NCBI GenBank assembly: GCA_008973525.1
Contig: WACJ01000124.1
Location: 310,001-374,000, forward strand
Origin: Stenopsyche tienmushanensis
Taxonomy: Eukaryota; Arthropoda; Insecta; Trichoptera; Stenopsychidae
Length of the DNA: 64,000 nucleotides
Direction: 5' to 3'
Below, one piece after another: positions 47,518 to 59,330 of this stretch. Numbering within the stretch: the stretch's first letter is position 1; every line of letters begins with the position of its first letter. Made by a program: the position numbers and the translations under genes. The notes under the pieces were generated by a model. It was not told the DNA's origin, did no database searches, and saw only the letters and a program-made list of their open reading frames with translations.

Positions 47518-49238
47518 AATTTCAAAAAGAAGACAATTTTAGGGTCGATCCTAGAATGGGAAAGCTTTATAAATTAAAATATGGTAATATTATTAGTGGC
47601 AACAAATCCATAACAAGGATTTAGCAAATAATTTGCTCGCCATTATTGAATTACACTAGAAGAAAATTCATACATCTGTTTGAATTGCTTGAACTTATTG
47701 AACGTTGATTTACAACTGTCTAATTTAGTGAATATCGAATCATCTGATTACCATTTATTAAGGTCCTTAGAGCATTAATTAAGAAATGAAAATTATAATA
47801 AATGAGATAATAAACAATTGGATTTAAAATTTGTTCGAATGACAGCAAAATGATAATGGCAATTATTTTATCACCCTTAACTAAATACATTTTAAAGTCT
47901 TGTTTTACAAAAATACTTTATAGTAAGTGTATGGAGTGCAATAGATCATTGTACCCACATTAGTTTTCATTTAAGCAAGAATTTCTTGTAAATCCTGTTA
48001 TTCAATGAATTTTGACGTCGGGAATACATTGGTGCGGAATAAAATTGTTTATGGTGTGCAATAAAAGCTCCCCGTCTTTCGAAATGCCTTGATTTAAGAG
48101 AATACACTTTTAAACGTGGCCACAATTCGAAAGATTCAACGCACCGCAAAACAATAAAGACAAAATCGACAAAAGAGGCCAGAAAAAACGGAATATATAC
48201 TTTATGACAATTGACAAAGCATCTCCATTAATCACGATGGGCTCCGCCATAAATACCGACCGAGACACGAAAGCGCAAAGTTTGATCGAGGGTCCTCCGA
48301 CCAAATATTAGATAATGCAATCGTCACATTATAAAAATTGCAATTATTAGTCATGGCCGTCGGTATGCGGGGATTTGTGCAGCATTGCACACGTGTCATC
48401 GGCAGGAACATATATAAATATTTTTGTTTCATACGGCGCCGGCTCACATATATAATGCATTGTATTATGCAAATTGGTAGCCGAGATCATGTACGAACCG
48501 ATAGCGGGGAATACAATAATCCAAGACCGGGAGCATCTGATACTGTCCACTGGCGAGCTGATGATGCCAGATTACCGCCACCGTATCACGAAGAACTCTT
48601 TTGTAATAAAATAAATTACGTATGAGATCATTACGAATGCTAAATCGTTATTCCGTCTATCTATTGAGATTTTTTGCATCGGATCTTAGATAAGGAAGCC
48701 GGATTTGTGAGATCGCCTAATTGAATAACGACGTGCCGAAAAAAGGGAAACCAAACCGATGACTGTCGAGGAGCACATTTTGCGTTGGTACGTTGCTTTT
48801 ATTAGACGGTAATGTCCAGAGTAAGTAGCGAAAGGTCAAAGCATCAGGCGGAAGAGGGAACCCCTCGGGCTGGCGAGGAGGCCGGTGAAGGGGTGAGGAC
48901 CCCGCGCGAGACAATAAAGCATACCTAATTGCGGGGCGGCACGCTGTCGATGCTGCAACAGATAACGTCAAGGGACGCCCTGCGAATCGGGACCATACTC
49001 ATCCACAGGGATCCTAAACCCAAACCTTCGAGTCATCCAAACATGATAACAATCATTACGAATTTCATATTAAAATTCTATACATTAAAAAAACAAGGGT
49101 TGGAAACCTGCGATCTTTCAGGTCCTTATATATAGTATTTGGTCCGAATCCAGATTTAATAGATTTTTTTAATGTGGTATTTACATGTGATAAAATTAAG
49201 ATAAGGGTTATATTGCAAATTCAGTCAGACTTTATAAT
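47518..49238. other. noncoding stretch with a large island at 47.98-49.03 kb
   Basis: No supported gene. The ~1-kb island has many short open frames on both strands (60-95 codons) with no domain. It contains homeodomain-type words (TTTATGG, TTAATCACG, CAATTATTAG), an E-box CACGTG near 48,390 and the TATA-like run ACATATATAAATA near 48,408. This is the longest regulatory-looking block in the window. Confidence 0.4.
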
Positions 49239-49608
49239 TCCTTTGCACTCCGTGGGTACGATGTCCCCTCTCAGGGGACATCGTAGTTCTAGCATATCAC
49301 TCGGATGTCCCCTATCGTGGGACTATCTTGAGCTTGAGGAAATCTTGAGCTAATCGACCTGCAATGCATATTGGGGAGTGCTTCAAAGTTTTTCATAATG
49401 TGCAAAATTATAAGATATAAAATATTGATTTTTTTTACAAATATATATTTTTTGATGTTTATAAATTCATACAAGTACAATATTATTATAATATTTTACT
49501 TGGTTTCAAAATTATACTATACAATATGAGGGTTCATGCACGTTTCTATTGCAAAGTGACGCCAAGTAACTGAAAGGTAATGTCCAGGATGGTTCGGAGT
49601 GCAAAGGG
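49239..49608. mobile_element. piggyBac-like MITE, copy 2 (370 bp)
   Basis: Perfect 13-bp inverted repeats are CCTTTGCACTCCG (49,240-49,252) and CGGAGTGCAAAGG (49,595-49,607). Next to the left end is a hairpin with 10-bp arms, GATGTCCCCT-CTC-AGGGGACATC (49,260-49,282). A further GGATGTCCCC follows. The right half matches copy 1 (CTGCAATGCATATTG, GTGCTTCAAAGTTTTTC and onward), while about 280 bp of copy 1's centre is absent. The right flank reads GTTAT; TTAA is not preserved on the left. Confidence 0.65.
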
Positions 49609-52600
49609 TTATCGCCTAAACAAATAATTTTCAGCTCCAAAAAATCAGGCCAAAACTGTATCGAAACGATCGATCATAAATATCAATGCGTTTTAATGTA
49701 TTTATAATTGAAGTAACCCTCCCCCTACACTAAGCTATCAATCGAAATCTGAGTTTCCATTGTTTAAAGATACAATTAAATTTATTTTTAAAGGGTGCAT
49801 GAAAATCTTTAATAAACCCACAATTGCAAATCAAAAAACAAGCAAATAAAGCAATCTAATTTATACACATGGAATATTAACGGTTGAAGGATACTTCTCA
49901 AAGGCAGATATTGCACGTCTGAATATGATAGTTGTCAGAATAACATATGGCAATCTAAACGACGTTTATTAATTTACACTGTGCAAATCCTGCGAACATA
50001 AATAGCTTTCTATCTAGAATTTCTGCAATCAACACCACCGTCTTAGCTTCACATGAAGTAGAGAGTTTATTCTATAAGTCTGATATGATGATATTCAAAA
50101 ATAACTAATTTACAGAATAAATTTGTCTTTTAAACATATTCAATCATCGCGGTCATGTTCGGGAGAGTTCTTCTATTATGTACCGTGAGAGAAAAAAATG
50201 GATAATGGAATACTCGAATTAACGGAAAGGTGTCAAAAAGAGGAGTAAATTTATAAAATAATCAGAAGATCAGAGGTGCCTTCCTTGTTATGTTAAATGC
50301 GCCTTTGAATAACAAGTTGATAGTTGTGAGTATAAATTATTAACACTTTCAACGGTAAAAGCGGATAATCGAAAAAACCTTAGCGCTACCGGTATTCCCC
50401 AATCGCCTTTAATTTATAAAAAAATATTATATTCCTCGAGATGAAAGCTTTCTTTCCTCGGCTTGTATTCAATTATGTGTGCACAAGAGCTTTCTTTGGC
50501 TCGGCTCGATTTCATTCGATCATAGGGCGCAAAGTGAGTAAAGCTCAATTTCATGACTGACCGATGTTGGCACCTTAGATTTAATAATGGCTCGACATAA
50601 ACAAGCAATCATCTCGATGGTCTTTGACGGAGCACTTTACAGTTGCAGGAGTTACGCCCCCCCGGGGGCCGCGGGGGATGCAGCGCCCGTTCGTGCTGCC
50701 CCCGAGACAACTTGCACTGAGACTCGGCATTTGCATAAACACAGGTAACCGATGAGTCCGGCGACTTCGCTTCCATACATTGTATAAAGGTCGCAGTCTA
50801 TTTTATACTTGGGACATCTCGCAGCGAAAGTATTAAACTAAAGAGGGTCAATGAATATAATATGTATGGGGAAGATGCATACGTTTCGATCGTGGACGAA
50901 TAAAATACTTTTGGAGCGAAAATATTCATCTTTGCATTATAAAATGCATTGATAAGACTTCAAAATATTGAATAGAGAAAATATTAAAAATTCATAAGCA
51001 ACCTGCACGACTTTATTGGCCGCTTATGTATTTACTTTTCAAAACCAGGAAAAATCAGACTAAATCTGGATAGAATCGATCGATCAAAAATATTTATGCT
51101 TAGGATCTTCCAAAATTTGTTGGTAAAGTGTGACAAAAATGTATTTTTATATCTAGAGTTAAAGATCAAGCCCACTATAAGAACTTTTCAGATATCAAAT
51201 ATTAACATTGATATTAATATTGCACAATGTGTTAAGGTATTAACCCTTAGCGTACGATCTAGTTTTCTGAAACTATCGCTAGTGTAGATCGACGGTATTT
51301 TAACTAAAAATCGCAGAACAATAAAAAGCATATGAATAAACATGAGCGTGTAAAAAATGATTGAAATATAAATTATGTAAATATTATGGGGGTTGAAAAA
51401 AAATACTAACTCTTTGAATTTGATTTTTAAAAGATTTCCGGGTGGGATTTCTTTCAAACGCAACATCCAGAAGTTTGGTTGAAATTATCCCTTGTGAATT
51501 CAGAAAGAGAAACCCAAAATTATTTTCTTTCTTGTCGCAAATATGGCGGCATTCGATCAATAAAGATTATAAAATTAGACCAATCGGACATCTATTATTA
51601 TAGGGTTTACGATTGACAGCTCTACAGTAGTTTAAAAATATAAGACACTATGAATCAAACTGAACATTTGCATTCAAACAGGGCTAAATGGAATTCTTCC
51701 TAGGTCAAAGGTGCGATTGGATCCTGTAACGATGGCGATGGCTGCGCTTCAGATCTTAAAGCCGTGAAGCCTTCGAGGAACTTTTTCAGCCGTAAAAAAG
51801 ACATCTAGCGGGCTTTGATTTCGCATGTGAGTTGTCAGAAGATAGAAGTCGTGGTCAAAAGGAAGAAGGGTCCGTTTGTTGGTTGCGCCGCCGCCCGACG
51901 GCCACTTAGCGCTGACGTCGGCGCGGCATGTTGTCCCGAACAACGTCAATTAACGTCACCCAACCGAAGAACAAACTACCTCTCAATAAGTAAAATTCAC
52001 AGAGAGCCGCAATATCCAATCAATTCACAAAAAGGATAAACCGCATTACGTCCTAAGCGATTACTACGATTTTTCAGGTTCCCGAATAGGCGACCGTCCT
52101 GCTAGAAACCAATCAGCGTCGAATCTAAATATCCCGGCACGAGACGCAATATAATCCATGACGAATTTCAACACTCAAAATCGAATAATCCCTAATCGAG
52201 TATTTATAGTACGTAATTAAATTCAATAACATTTCCTCATTTTTAGATCGGACGAGAATCAAAGGACGAAGGACTCGGCTGAATACATTTGCAGACTGTT
52301 ACGACCCTCATAGTGTAAATTGTTACGACGATTAAAGCATTAAAGGCAAAATTCAATGCAAGTATTCGATTACAAAGGTGATTAAAATGGACGACGTAAA
52401 ACACCAACATTTAAAGCTTTAAATTAAATTTAAACAAATTAAATTAGATATTTAATTGCAGACTATATAATAGTAGCTGTAGGTGGCCTCGTGATTTAGC
52501 ATTCGAATTTGTAGTTCAATTATCTTAGGTTCAGATACACAAAAATATGATCGGCAATATCTCTAAAAAGATACCCCCAAAACGCCTATTGATGTCTAAA

Positions 52601-54184
52601 AAAATCAAATTTAAAATATTGCATCAATTAAGTCATAGCGATTTTCTCAGAATGTTATCGTTGATTAATTGTGCATGCGTGATATGATTGATTGCATACA
52701 GATGCATTGCATTTTAATTAAAGCATGTTTCTAACGTGCTTAATCGTCAGTTAAGTAAAATATATGACGGATCAATAAAAATGTTTATATGACACATCCG
52801 CGTGTAACAGAAAATTGCAACATCCGACGAGACAATCTCTAAAGGCCGATCGTCTATGATCCATCACCATCTGGGTCATATACTCGAACAATCTATTCCG
52901 ATCTTATTGGAGACAAAAGCGGTCAAAGTTCCGGATATTAAATTAGCGAATAATGTTTGTATTCAGATTTTGAGCTGTTAAAAGGATTAAATGCATTTAA
53001 AAAAATAAGTGGATGGCGTTAAATATTTCTCATTAGCTGGCAGTTAACAAGTCGTTGTAAATAGGTCTTCTTAAGGCCGAATAATGTAAAATATTAATGG
53101 GTTTTTGAACTAATTATAAATAAAGCCCACGCGAGTTCATCGCTAATAGATTAGACGGACTACCCTATAAGGAAACGTGTTAATAAATCGAAACATGCAA
53201 AAAAATATTTGCATGACTTTTAGACTGTCGTCGCCGATTTTCATTTGGATAGATTATATATTTTCTTTTAAATTATGGATACGACAGCATCATAGTCGAA
53301 GACGGTAGAAATTCTGATACATTATCTATCCAGTTAGCCCAGAATCCAGCATCATCATAACTCACGAGCGGCACTCCCGCACATCCGTTCCTAATTCCTC
53401 CGCAACTCCGGCATTGAACGGTAGCGAACCCTGTTCCGTCTTCTTCTTAGAAGCCGCCGGGGTCACTATGCCATCGAGGGCGGATGTCTTCTTCCAACAC
53501 CGAATATAAACTCAATCACTAAAGAAAGCCGGATCTAATTCATTCGGCTATCGTCTAATAACTATCGTTTTAAATATGCTATTGTAGATAAATAAACTTA
53601 ACATATGAAAAATATATTTAATGTTAATATTTTTCAATCCAAATCCCAATGAAATATTTCTCTTCATTTAATGCATCAATGATTTATGTTTATTGCTTTG
53701 ATTCCAAATTTTGATCGTGATTTTATTTAAAATAAATTTGCTCAAATGTCAGATTGGTAGGCAATGGGCAATAATAAATCTATGATAATATGGCGACTAC
53801 GGATCTTCATAAATGGATGAGCAGAGCATAGAATTAAGATAAAGAATAAATTCAAATATTGATACAATTTATAAATATGCATCTGATTTGATTAATAAGA
53901 AATATGGTAAAATTGTAAAACATTTAACGCCAGAAAATCATATTTTAATTCTAGCACATTTATGGAACTATTATCGATTACCTTAACATGGTTGTATGTA
54001 AGTTTTTAAAAATGTAGTCATTGGTCATGTATCCTGTATAAGACTTGGACGTATATTTTAACAGGGAAGACAGTTGGTTACATTAGGAAAATTGATCTTA
54101 ATGATTGTATCTATATTTGGAAAAGAAAAAGGTTGCTTCTACAGACTGATAAATAAAAGTCTATGAGTTATCTGCGAATCAATA
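49609..54184. other. noncoding stretch with islands at 50.4-50.85, 51.7-52.33, 52.8-53.2 and 53.33-53.54 kb
   Basis: No supported gene. The first island contains a very G+C-rich core (about 50,655-50,705) next to an ATTTGCAT octamer. The second has three ACGTC-type words near 51,915-51,955. Short open frames have no domain. The 49.6-50.4, 50.9-51.7 and 53.55-54.18 kb parts are A+T-rich with nothing visible. A small minus frame at 53,362-53,511 is discussed separately. Confidence 0.4.
53362..53511 (-). other. 49-codon minus-strand open frame in a G+C-rich island, unidentified
   Basis: Between stops, the minus strand encodes VYIRCWKKTSALDGIVTPAA, SKKKTEQGSLPF, then NAGVAEELGTDVRECRS and a TGA. 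Amino-acid composition is balanced and unlike the Lys/Asn/Ile-rich chance frames around it. No ATG, convincing splice acceptor or known domain is seen. It could be a terminal exon, a piece of retroposed coding sequence or chance. Confidence 0.2.
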
Positions 54185-54400
54185 ATACAAATTCCTGCAA
54201 AAAGACTACGAGAGGAACACTTAATAAAGCTTAATGAAACCAAAATATCCCGTTATGAATAAGTTCTAATACGTCAAATTTTATCTGATGAAATTATATT
54301 TGAAATTTTTGCATTAAATTGTGCATATTGCAAAACATGGGAGAGGCAGCCTTATGATTTGGGATTGTTTAGTGATGCTCAAATGTTTGCTTGTAAGGAT
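54185..54400 (+). pseudogene. Tc1-type transposase pseudogene, left part (before hAT insertion)
   Basis: Plus-strand pieces include SDEIIFEIFALNCAY (the SDE first catalytic region with the F-x-I-F block of Tc1 transposases). After a frameshift comes HIAKHGRGSLMIWDCL, the KHGGGS-M-WG motif. The frame then runs CLLVRI up to 54,400, where a hAT element interrupts it. It continues at 55,203. Upstream, PAKRLREEHL fits the KAR..FAKEHL stretch. Stops and frameshifts make it inactive. Confidence 0.75.
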
Positions 54401-55202
54401 TAGGGAATCCAATCCCGGGATCCCGGACAGTTTTAGGTACTTAAGAATCCCGGGATTAGAAAACGTAATCCCGAAAATTTCGGGATTGAAATTTTTATCT
54501 AACAGAAATCGTACACCTCACCAACACGAAGAAGGCTACTAAATCGAGACATTCCCGACGAAATCTGAACGCTTGGAAACAGTGGCGTAATTACGAATTG
54601 GCGAACTTAGGCGACGCCTAGGGGCAGTGACTGTCTAATCTATGTATACATATATAGCGTACATGTATGTTTTTCAAATTGTTATATTTACCTTCCCCAC
54701 CGGTGATGTATTTACTACACCTCGACGAATAATGGGAATATCGATATGAAATATAATAGATACGGGCTTCAGAATTTTTGTGTTCCTCCGTAATATAATC
54801 ACGAATCACATCAAAGTATTATAGGATGTAAGTATTCATCTGCAGCGACGGAAATAAAAGATTTGTCGGGAAATCGGAAATTTTGCGAGCTTTAGTCCGT
54901 GTCTCAGCAGAAAGGAATTTTATCAGTCGCACTGGTGGTGTTATACGAAAATGAGGACTCACGCGGTCATCAACTCGAACTAGCATTTAAATATCTGATG
55001 ACGATACCTCCAACGAGTGTGGACGCTGAGCGTGCATTTTCAGCAGCATGTTGCCCGACTTCCAAAATCAGATCCAGACTAAATGACGAAATACTCGATG
55101 CTTTGATGTTACTTCGGGCATATTTTAAAAATAATATTTCAAAATAAGGATTGTCTAATGAAATCCCGGGATCGAAATTTTGACTCGGGATTGGATTCCC
55201 TA
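54401..55202 (+). mobile_element. hAT deletion derivative, copy 3 (complete, 802 bp, with target duplication)
   Basis: The element starts TAGGGAATCCAATCCCGGGA and ends TCGGGATTGGATTCCCTA, near-perfect terminal inverted repeats. It is flanked by GTAAGGAT (54,393-54,400) and GTAAGAAT (55,203-55,210), an 8-bp target duplication with one difference. The internal order matches the incomplete copies at 34.3 and 46.5 kb, so the family spread as this short form and not as independent deletions. It landed inside a Tc1 pseudogene; the Tc1 frame resumes on the other side. Confidence 0.88.
54899..55147 (+). pseudogene. hAT transposase C-terminal dimerisation region, copy 3, early stop
   Basis: Homologous to the frame at 46,834-47,118. 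It keeps the canonical motif LELAFKYLMTIPPTSVDAER, then AFSAAC and RSRLNDEILDALMLLRAYF. A TAA after KNNISK removes the last ~12 codons. As in the other copy, the catalytic core is absent. This copy has the better-preserved ER.FS motif although its C-terminus is shorter. Confidence 0.7.
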
Positions 55203-55340
55203 GTAAGAATCAAGTGTATACATAAAAGTATAGTGATATTATCGCATGAAATTGGAAAAGGTAATATATTATTTAATTGCCTTTGAATGTTGAGTCATAG
55301 TTGCACAAAAAAAACGCAAGCTTTTTGTATGAGTTCAAAT
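55203..55340 (+). pseudogene. Tc1-type transposase pseudogene, right part (after hAT insertion)
   Basis: Starting with the target duplication the frame reads VRIKCIHKSIVILSHEIGKG, then NILFNCL, a stop and MLSHSCTKKT. This fits the segment between KHGGGS and the F-QQDN-P-H second catalytic block of Tc1 proteins, with that block decayed. The overlap of VRI on both sides shows that the hAT element entered a continuous frame. The final catalytic Glu region was not found. Confidence 0.6.
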
Positions 55341-55697
55341 TGTGGCACAATGCAGTGAAATCAGATGGAAATATTAACTGAGCATTTGGAGAAAGATCGA
55401 TTTGTGAAAAGGGCAAAAATGATGTCGAAAGAGGGAAGATAAAAATGCTGGATAAGTGGGTACCACACGAACTGTCAAAAAGCTAAAATTGAACAGCTTG
55501 GAAGTGTTTTCTTCGTTGATAAATTCAATTACATAACAATAGTAATTATTGATAATAAAATAAGCAGAAAAAATTGACACGACAGTTTCTCCCCGAGTCT
55601 CCGATGACTAATTTGAAGATAAAAATGCATCCAATATTTGAAATAAGTTATATTTACTTGGGATTTATTAGGAATAAACTTAGCAAAAGAACGAATA

Positions 55698-55729
55698 ATA
55701 AATATTCGAATTTACGATTGGGACCCCTA
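55698..55729. mobile_element. solo right end of the TAGGGGTCCC hAT MITE family
   Basis: TAAATATTCGAATTTACGA followed by TTGGGACCCCTA repeats the right terminus of the element at 41,805-42,566. No left end or interior accompanies it. Confidence 0.7.
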
Positions 55730-58675
55730 GTTACAAATGAGCTTGAACTCCAAATCCAATAAGGTTTAGTACCATTTTTGTTACTCAACAAATTTATATC
55801 ATTGATCTACCCACTTTAACATCCATCCTAATGCTTTAATAAAGCATTGAAGTATGTATAGGGTGCTTAATACTTTTAGCCACGGAAATGTTAATTAAAG
55901 CATATTTAAAAAATGCCAAGCCTGTTGCATCAATCTGATAACATGTGGTATTTTTGTCGTGGAAATATTGCACTCTGCATTGCTGACATTGTTGTCCTCC
56001 GAGACTCTTTTTGCCGGTAGGGTTTCAAAAATACATAATTCAATTTCCTGGTTGTAATTATGAAATCGGAGTGTTGATTTACTTGTGCGGATAGCTAAGA
56101 TGCCCGACAATTAGCGGGAATCACCGGCCGTGGTATCCGATGAAAACTCGCATGCTGAGCTTTCGCACAGTTCTAAAGACAATTAATATTTCTCGTCGTG
56201 TCTTAAAAAAAGCCGTCCGTACGAGACTTTACTGGCAATGAGCTTTTTAAAGCTCTTGTAAACCGCGAGACCGAGACGGCGAATGTTATGTTTTCAGCTC
56301 TACCGGCCTCATCTCGTTCTCCAAGGATCCCGAAGTGACTCATCCAGGGAGAAATACTTCCGTTTTCACAACAACTGCTGCCATTTGAACGAATACAAGC
56401 GACACTATCTATCATGCGGGATGACAAATTGACGCTATTAAAGATGACAAGATGATAATTTATTTTGGTCGTCGATCAAAAAATATTTTCGAAAAAAGCT
56501 CACATCGCCGGGTAAAATTCGCGATTCGAAGTTGGTCAGAAATTCAAGTCTCGTTGAAAGCGGGAGTAAAAAAATGGAAGCATAGCGAACGTAATCTATT
56601 CATCGCTGATATCGATTAAAAACTAAACATATTGTGGTCGGTGGAAGTATGTTAGAAGACAGACGAAGATGCGACCTTCCCCGCTCCGTTTCTGCAGCAT
56701 CCAGGAGTTGCCCGCAACGAGTTTTTCATCGTCGACAGGTTTTACGTTTCGAAATGCGAGTCGCTCCCGTCGGCCAACTATTTCGATGTCGTTAACCCGA
56801 TGGCGATACGCCCTTTGAATCACAAATGCCCGATAGAATAATACGACAGCTTTTTTCAGGGATTCCTACGTAAAACTTAAATTCCGCGGCGTTTAACGCT
56901 CAAAAAATCCGGTTCGATTCGAACACACGAACTAAGGTGACGTCTTCGAAAATGGAATAAAAAACGAAAACAATAAAGACTTATTCAAATAGCCTCAGAG
57001 TATTTCAATATTAGGAAAAGCTCCGAGCCGGGCGATTGCCGATTCAGAGGACAACATCATCTTTTAAATAGGCATAAATATTTAGCGCATGCGCCCGTAA
57101 CAGGAAATAGGTTAAAACCAATTGCCATTAGCTAAAATTCGCTTTACATAAATGGCTGTCGAAAATCGAAAAAGGCGCTATAATTTAACTCGCATTAATA
57201 CGTGTCCATCGAACAATGGTCAATTAAACGAATTAGTGCAATTAATTTATTACTATTGCAACAACATATTTTCACGCTGCATATAAATGTCGTCATCATT
57301 TCAAATACTAAATATTTAAATAAAGCACTCGAAGGTTTTAAACGACTAATAATACCAAAGGACATCATAATTTACTCGTTTCCACAAACGAGTTCATTAT
57401 TTCACAGATGACATTTAGACTTTATATTGAATAATGCTATTCTAATTTAACCATATATGGAAAGCAATGGAAAATTACCTGGAAATGAAAATCCAATGAA
57501 AGTAGACCCACGATTAAGCGTCCGCATTCATAACACAATCATCATGGGTTCAAATTTACGAACATATATTCGCTATGAAAAACCATGTCAAAATGATTAG
57601 CAATAGTCCCAAAAAAGTAATTGCTAAAAGCCACCGCAAGTAATAGAAGTAGAACTCTTATATTCAAAGGATGCAGGGATTCAATAAATACCATATGGGA
57701 ATGAAATCGTTTAATTTAAAATGAATTGGCATGGGATTAAATATTATTTTTAAAATGCAAATATTTAGCAACCAAAAAGTGAAATGTATGAACAAACGTT
57801 AAGCATGCAATTTTGTCAACGGTCAACATCAAATATCGAATACCAAATTTGGAAAATGTCAATGTTTTAGAACACGAAATTAACATCTTCTAGTTACTAG
57901 CGATATTATGAAATATCTAAAGAAAATACGTACGAATCAATATTTGTTAGATACAAAAGGGTTGATCAGTAATAAAGCACATTTTTCATATGCGATATGT
58001 TCGTACCCTGTTGAGAAATATATGCATTGCCATTATAATAAATATTTATGAACCTTTTCAAAAGTATATTATTTCTCCAGCCTTGAATACTACATACTTC
58101 TACGAGTCCGTCGGGCCTCAAAAGTAGTGCGCCCACTCGATACGTTTTATGGCATCGATTTGCTAAATTACTTGTGTGATTCAATCTTGAATATTTGTAT
58201 ATAATTATATTTCGATGAATGTAAGCAGCGGAGGATCGCGTGGAAGTTGGCGCTGGGCGCATCGGCCGATAACGCGAAAAAGTGCGTTGCCTGGATTACT
58301 AATAAAAGGAAACAGTTGCATACAAAATACAATAGCTTCCGGGTCGGATAAACGGGAGGATGCACATCCACCGGCACGTGGTCCAACCGGATATGGACAG
58401 TGTATTATTTACGAGGCGCGCGTGATTATGACCTGTAAAATTGTTATCGCCATTTATAGATGTGCTGCTACTCGCACGCCTCTCCATTTTTCTTCGACCT
58501 GCTCCTTTCAACCGCAAGACAAGATACATGTGTATACAAGACTTAAAGAGCGCCAAATTAACCCCGACGGAATGGAGGGATTCTGTTGATAAATAAACAT
58601 ATTATAAATCATTCAATAGATACATTTTATCGGATAGAAACACAACGATCCCAATTTAAATTCTATTATATATTA
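55730..58675. other. noncoding stretch with islands at 56.1-57.1 and 58.08-58.58 kb
   Basis: No supported gene. The first island carries minus frames of 74 and 66 codons and the second a 124-codon plus frame with 98-, 72- and 85-codon minus frames opposite it. None shows a domain, and the opposite-strand overlap argues for base composition as the cause. 57.1-58.0 kb is A+T-rich and empty. The islands are regulatory candidates. Confidence 0.4.
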
Positions 58676-59330
58676 GGGGTACCCAGACAAAAGGGCATTT
58701 TTAATGAGTAATGGTCAGTTGTGTTTCATCTGTCGATCAAATTGCACGTCTTTCTTTTGTCAATGTTTGATCAACGGCTGGAGCATGTGTCTTAAACAAA
58801 AAAAAATAATAAAAACAACCCCTATTGACAATGAAAGGCTTCGCTCTGAGTAAACTATTTTTTTTTTGCTGTTGTACGCTGTACGAGTTTCATTATGATG
58901 AAGTTCTGTCGGTTCGACAATGCTTTAGAAATTTTAAATCGCACAATTTTCTTTAAGTTTGCAAAACATTGGGAAAGTGTGGAAAACAAGGCATGTGAAG
59001 CGTTTCTCGAGGAATAAACTAAAATGCTGTTCTTAGAATACATCATTACTGCAAACGAGAGATGGGTTATGTACGAAAATAAGCGACCCAAAAGTACCAA
59101 AAACAGCCCCTAAATTAGGTCTTACTACGGAAAAGGTCCTATTGTCTGTTTAATGAGATATTCATGGTATAATTTATTTTAAACTGCTGAAATCCAAAGA
59201 AATAATCATGGTTGAAAAATGTTGCAGTCAATTGAACAGAATACAAAATGAATTGAAAAAAGAGGCATTTTCCATAATTACTGGAGTTCTAAATACTACT
59301 TATTTTGTTCCTTACAGAGTTTTTTGGAAG
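58676..59330 (+). pseudogene. mariner-family transposon, degraded, with 5' end
   Basis: After a TA the element starts GGGGTACCCAGACAAAAGGG, with a ~190-bp leader shared with 47.2-47.4 and 63.9 kb. The plus strand then encodes LYEFHYDE and VRQCFRNFKS (helix-turn-helix end) and LGKCGKQG. A frame after 59,030 reads YIITANERWVMYENKRPK, the first catalytic block, where GDE has become ANE so the catalytic Asp is lost. YGKGPIVCLM and QSIEQNTK follow. The spacing between the leader and the catalytic block is shorter than in intact mariners, implying an internal deletion. Sequence resembling the element is lost by about 59.33 kb, without the second and third catalytic Asp. Confidence 0.8.
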
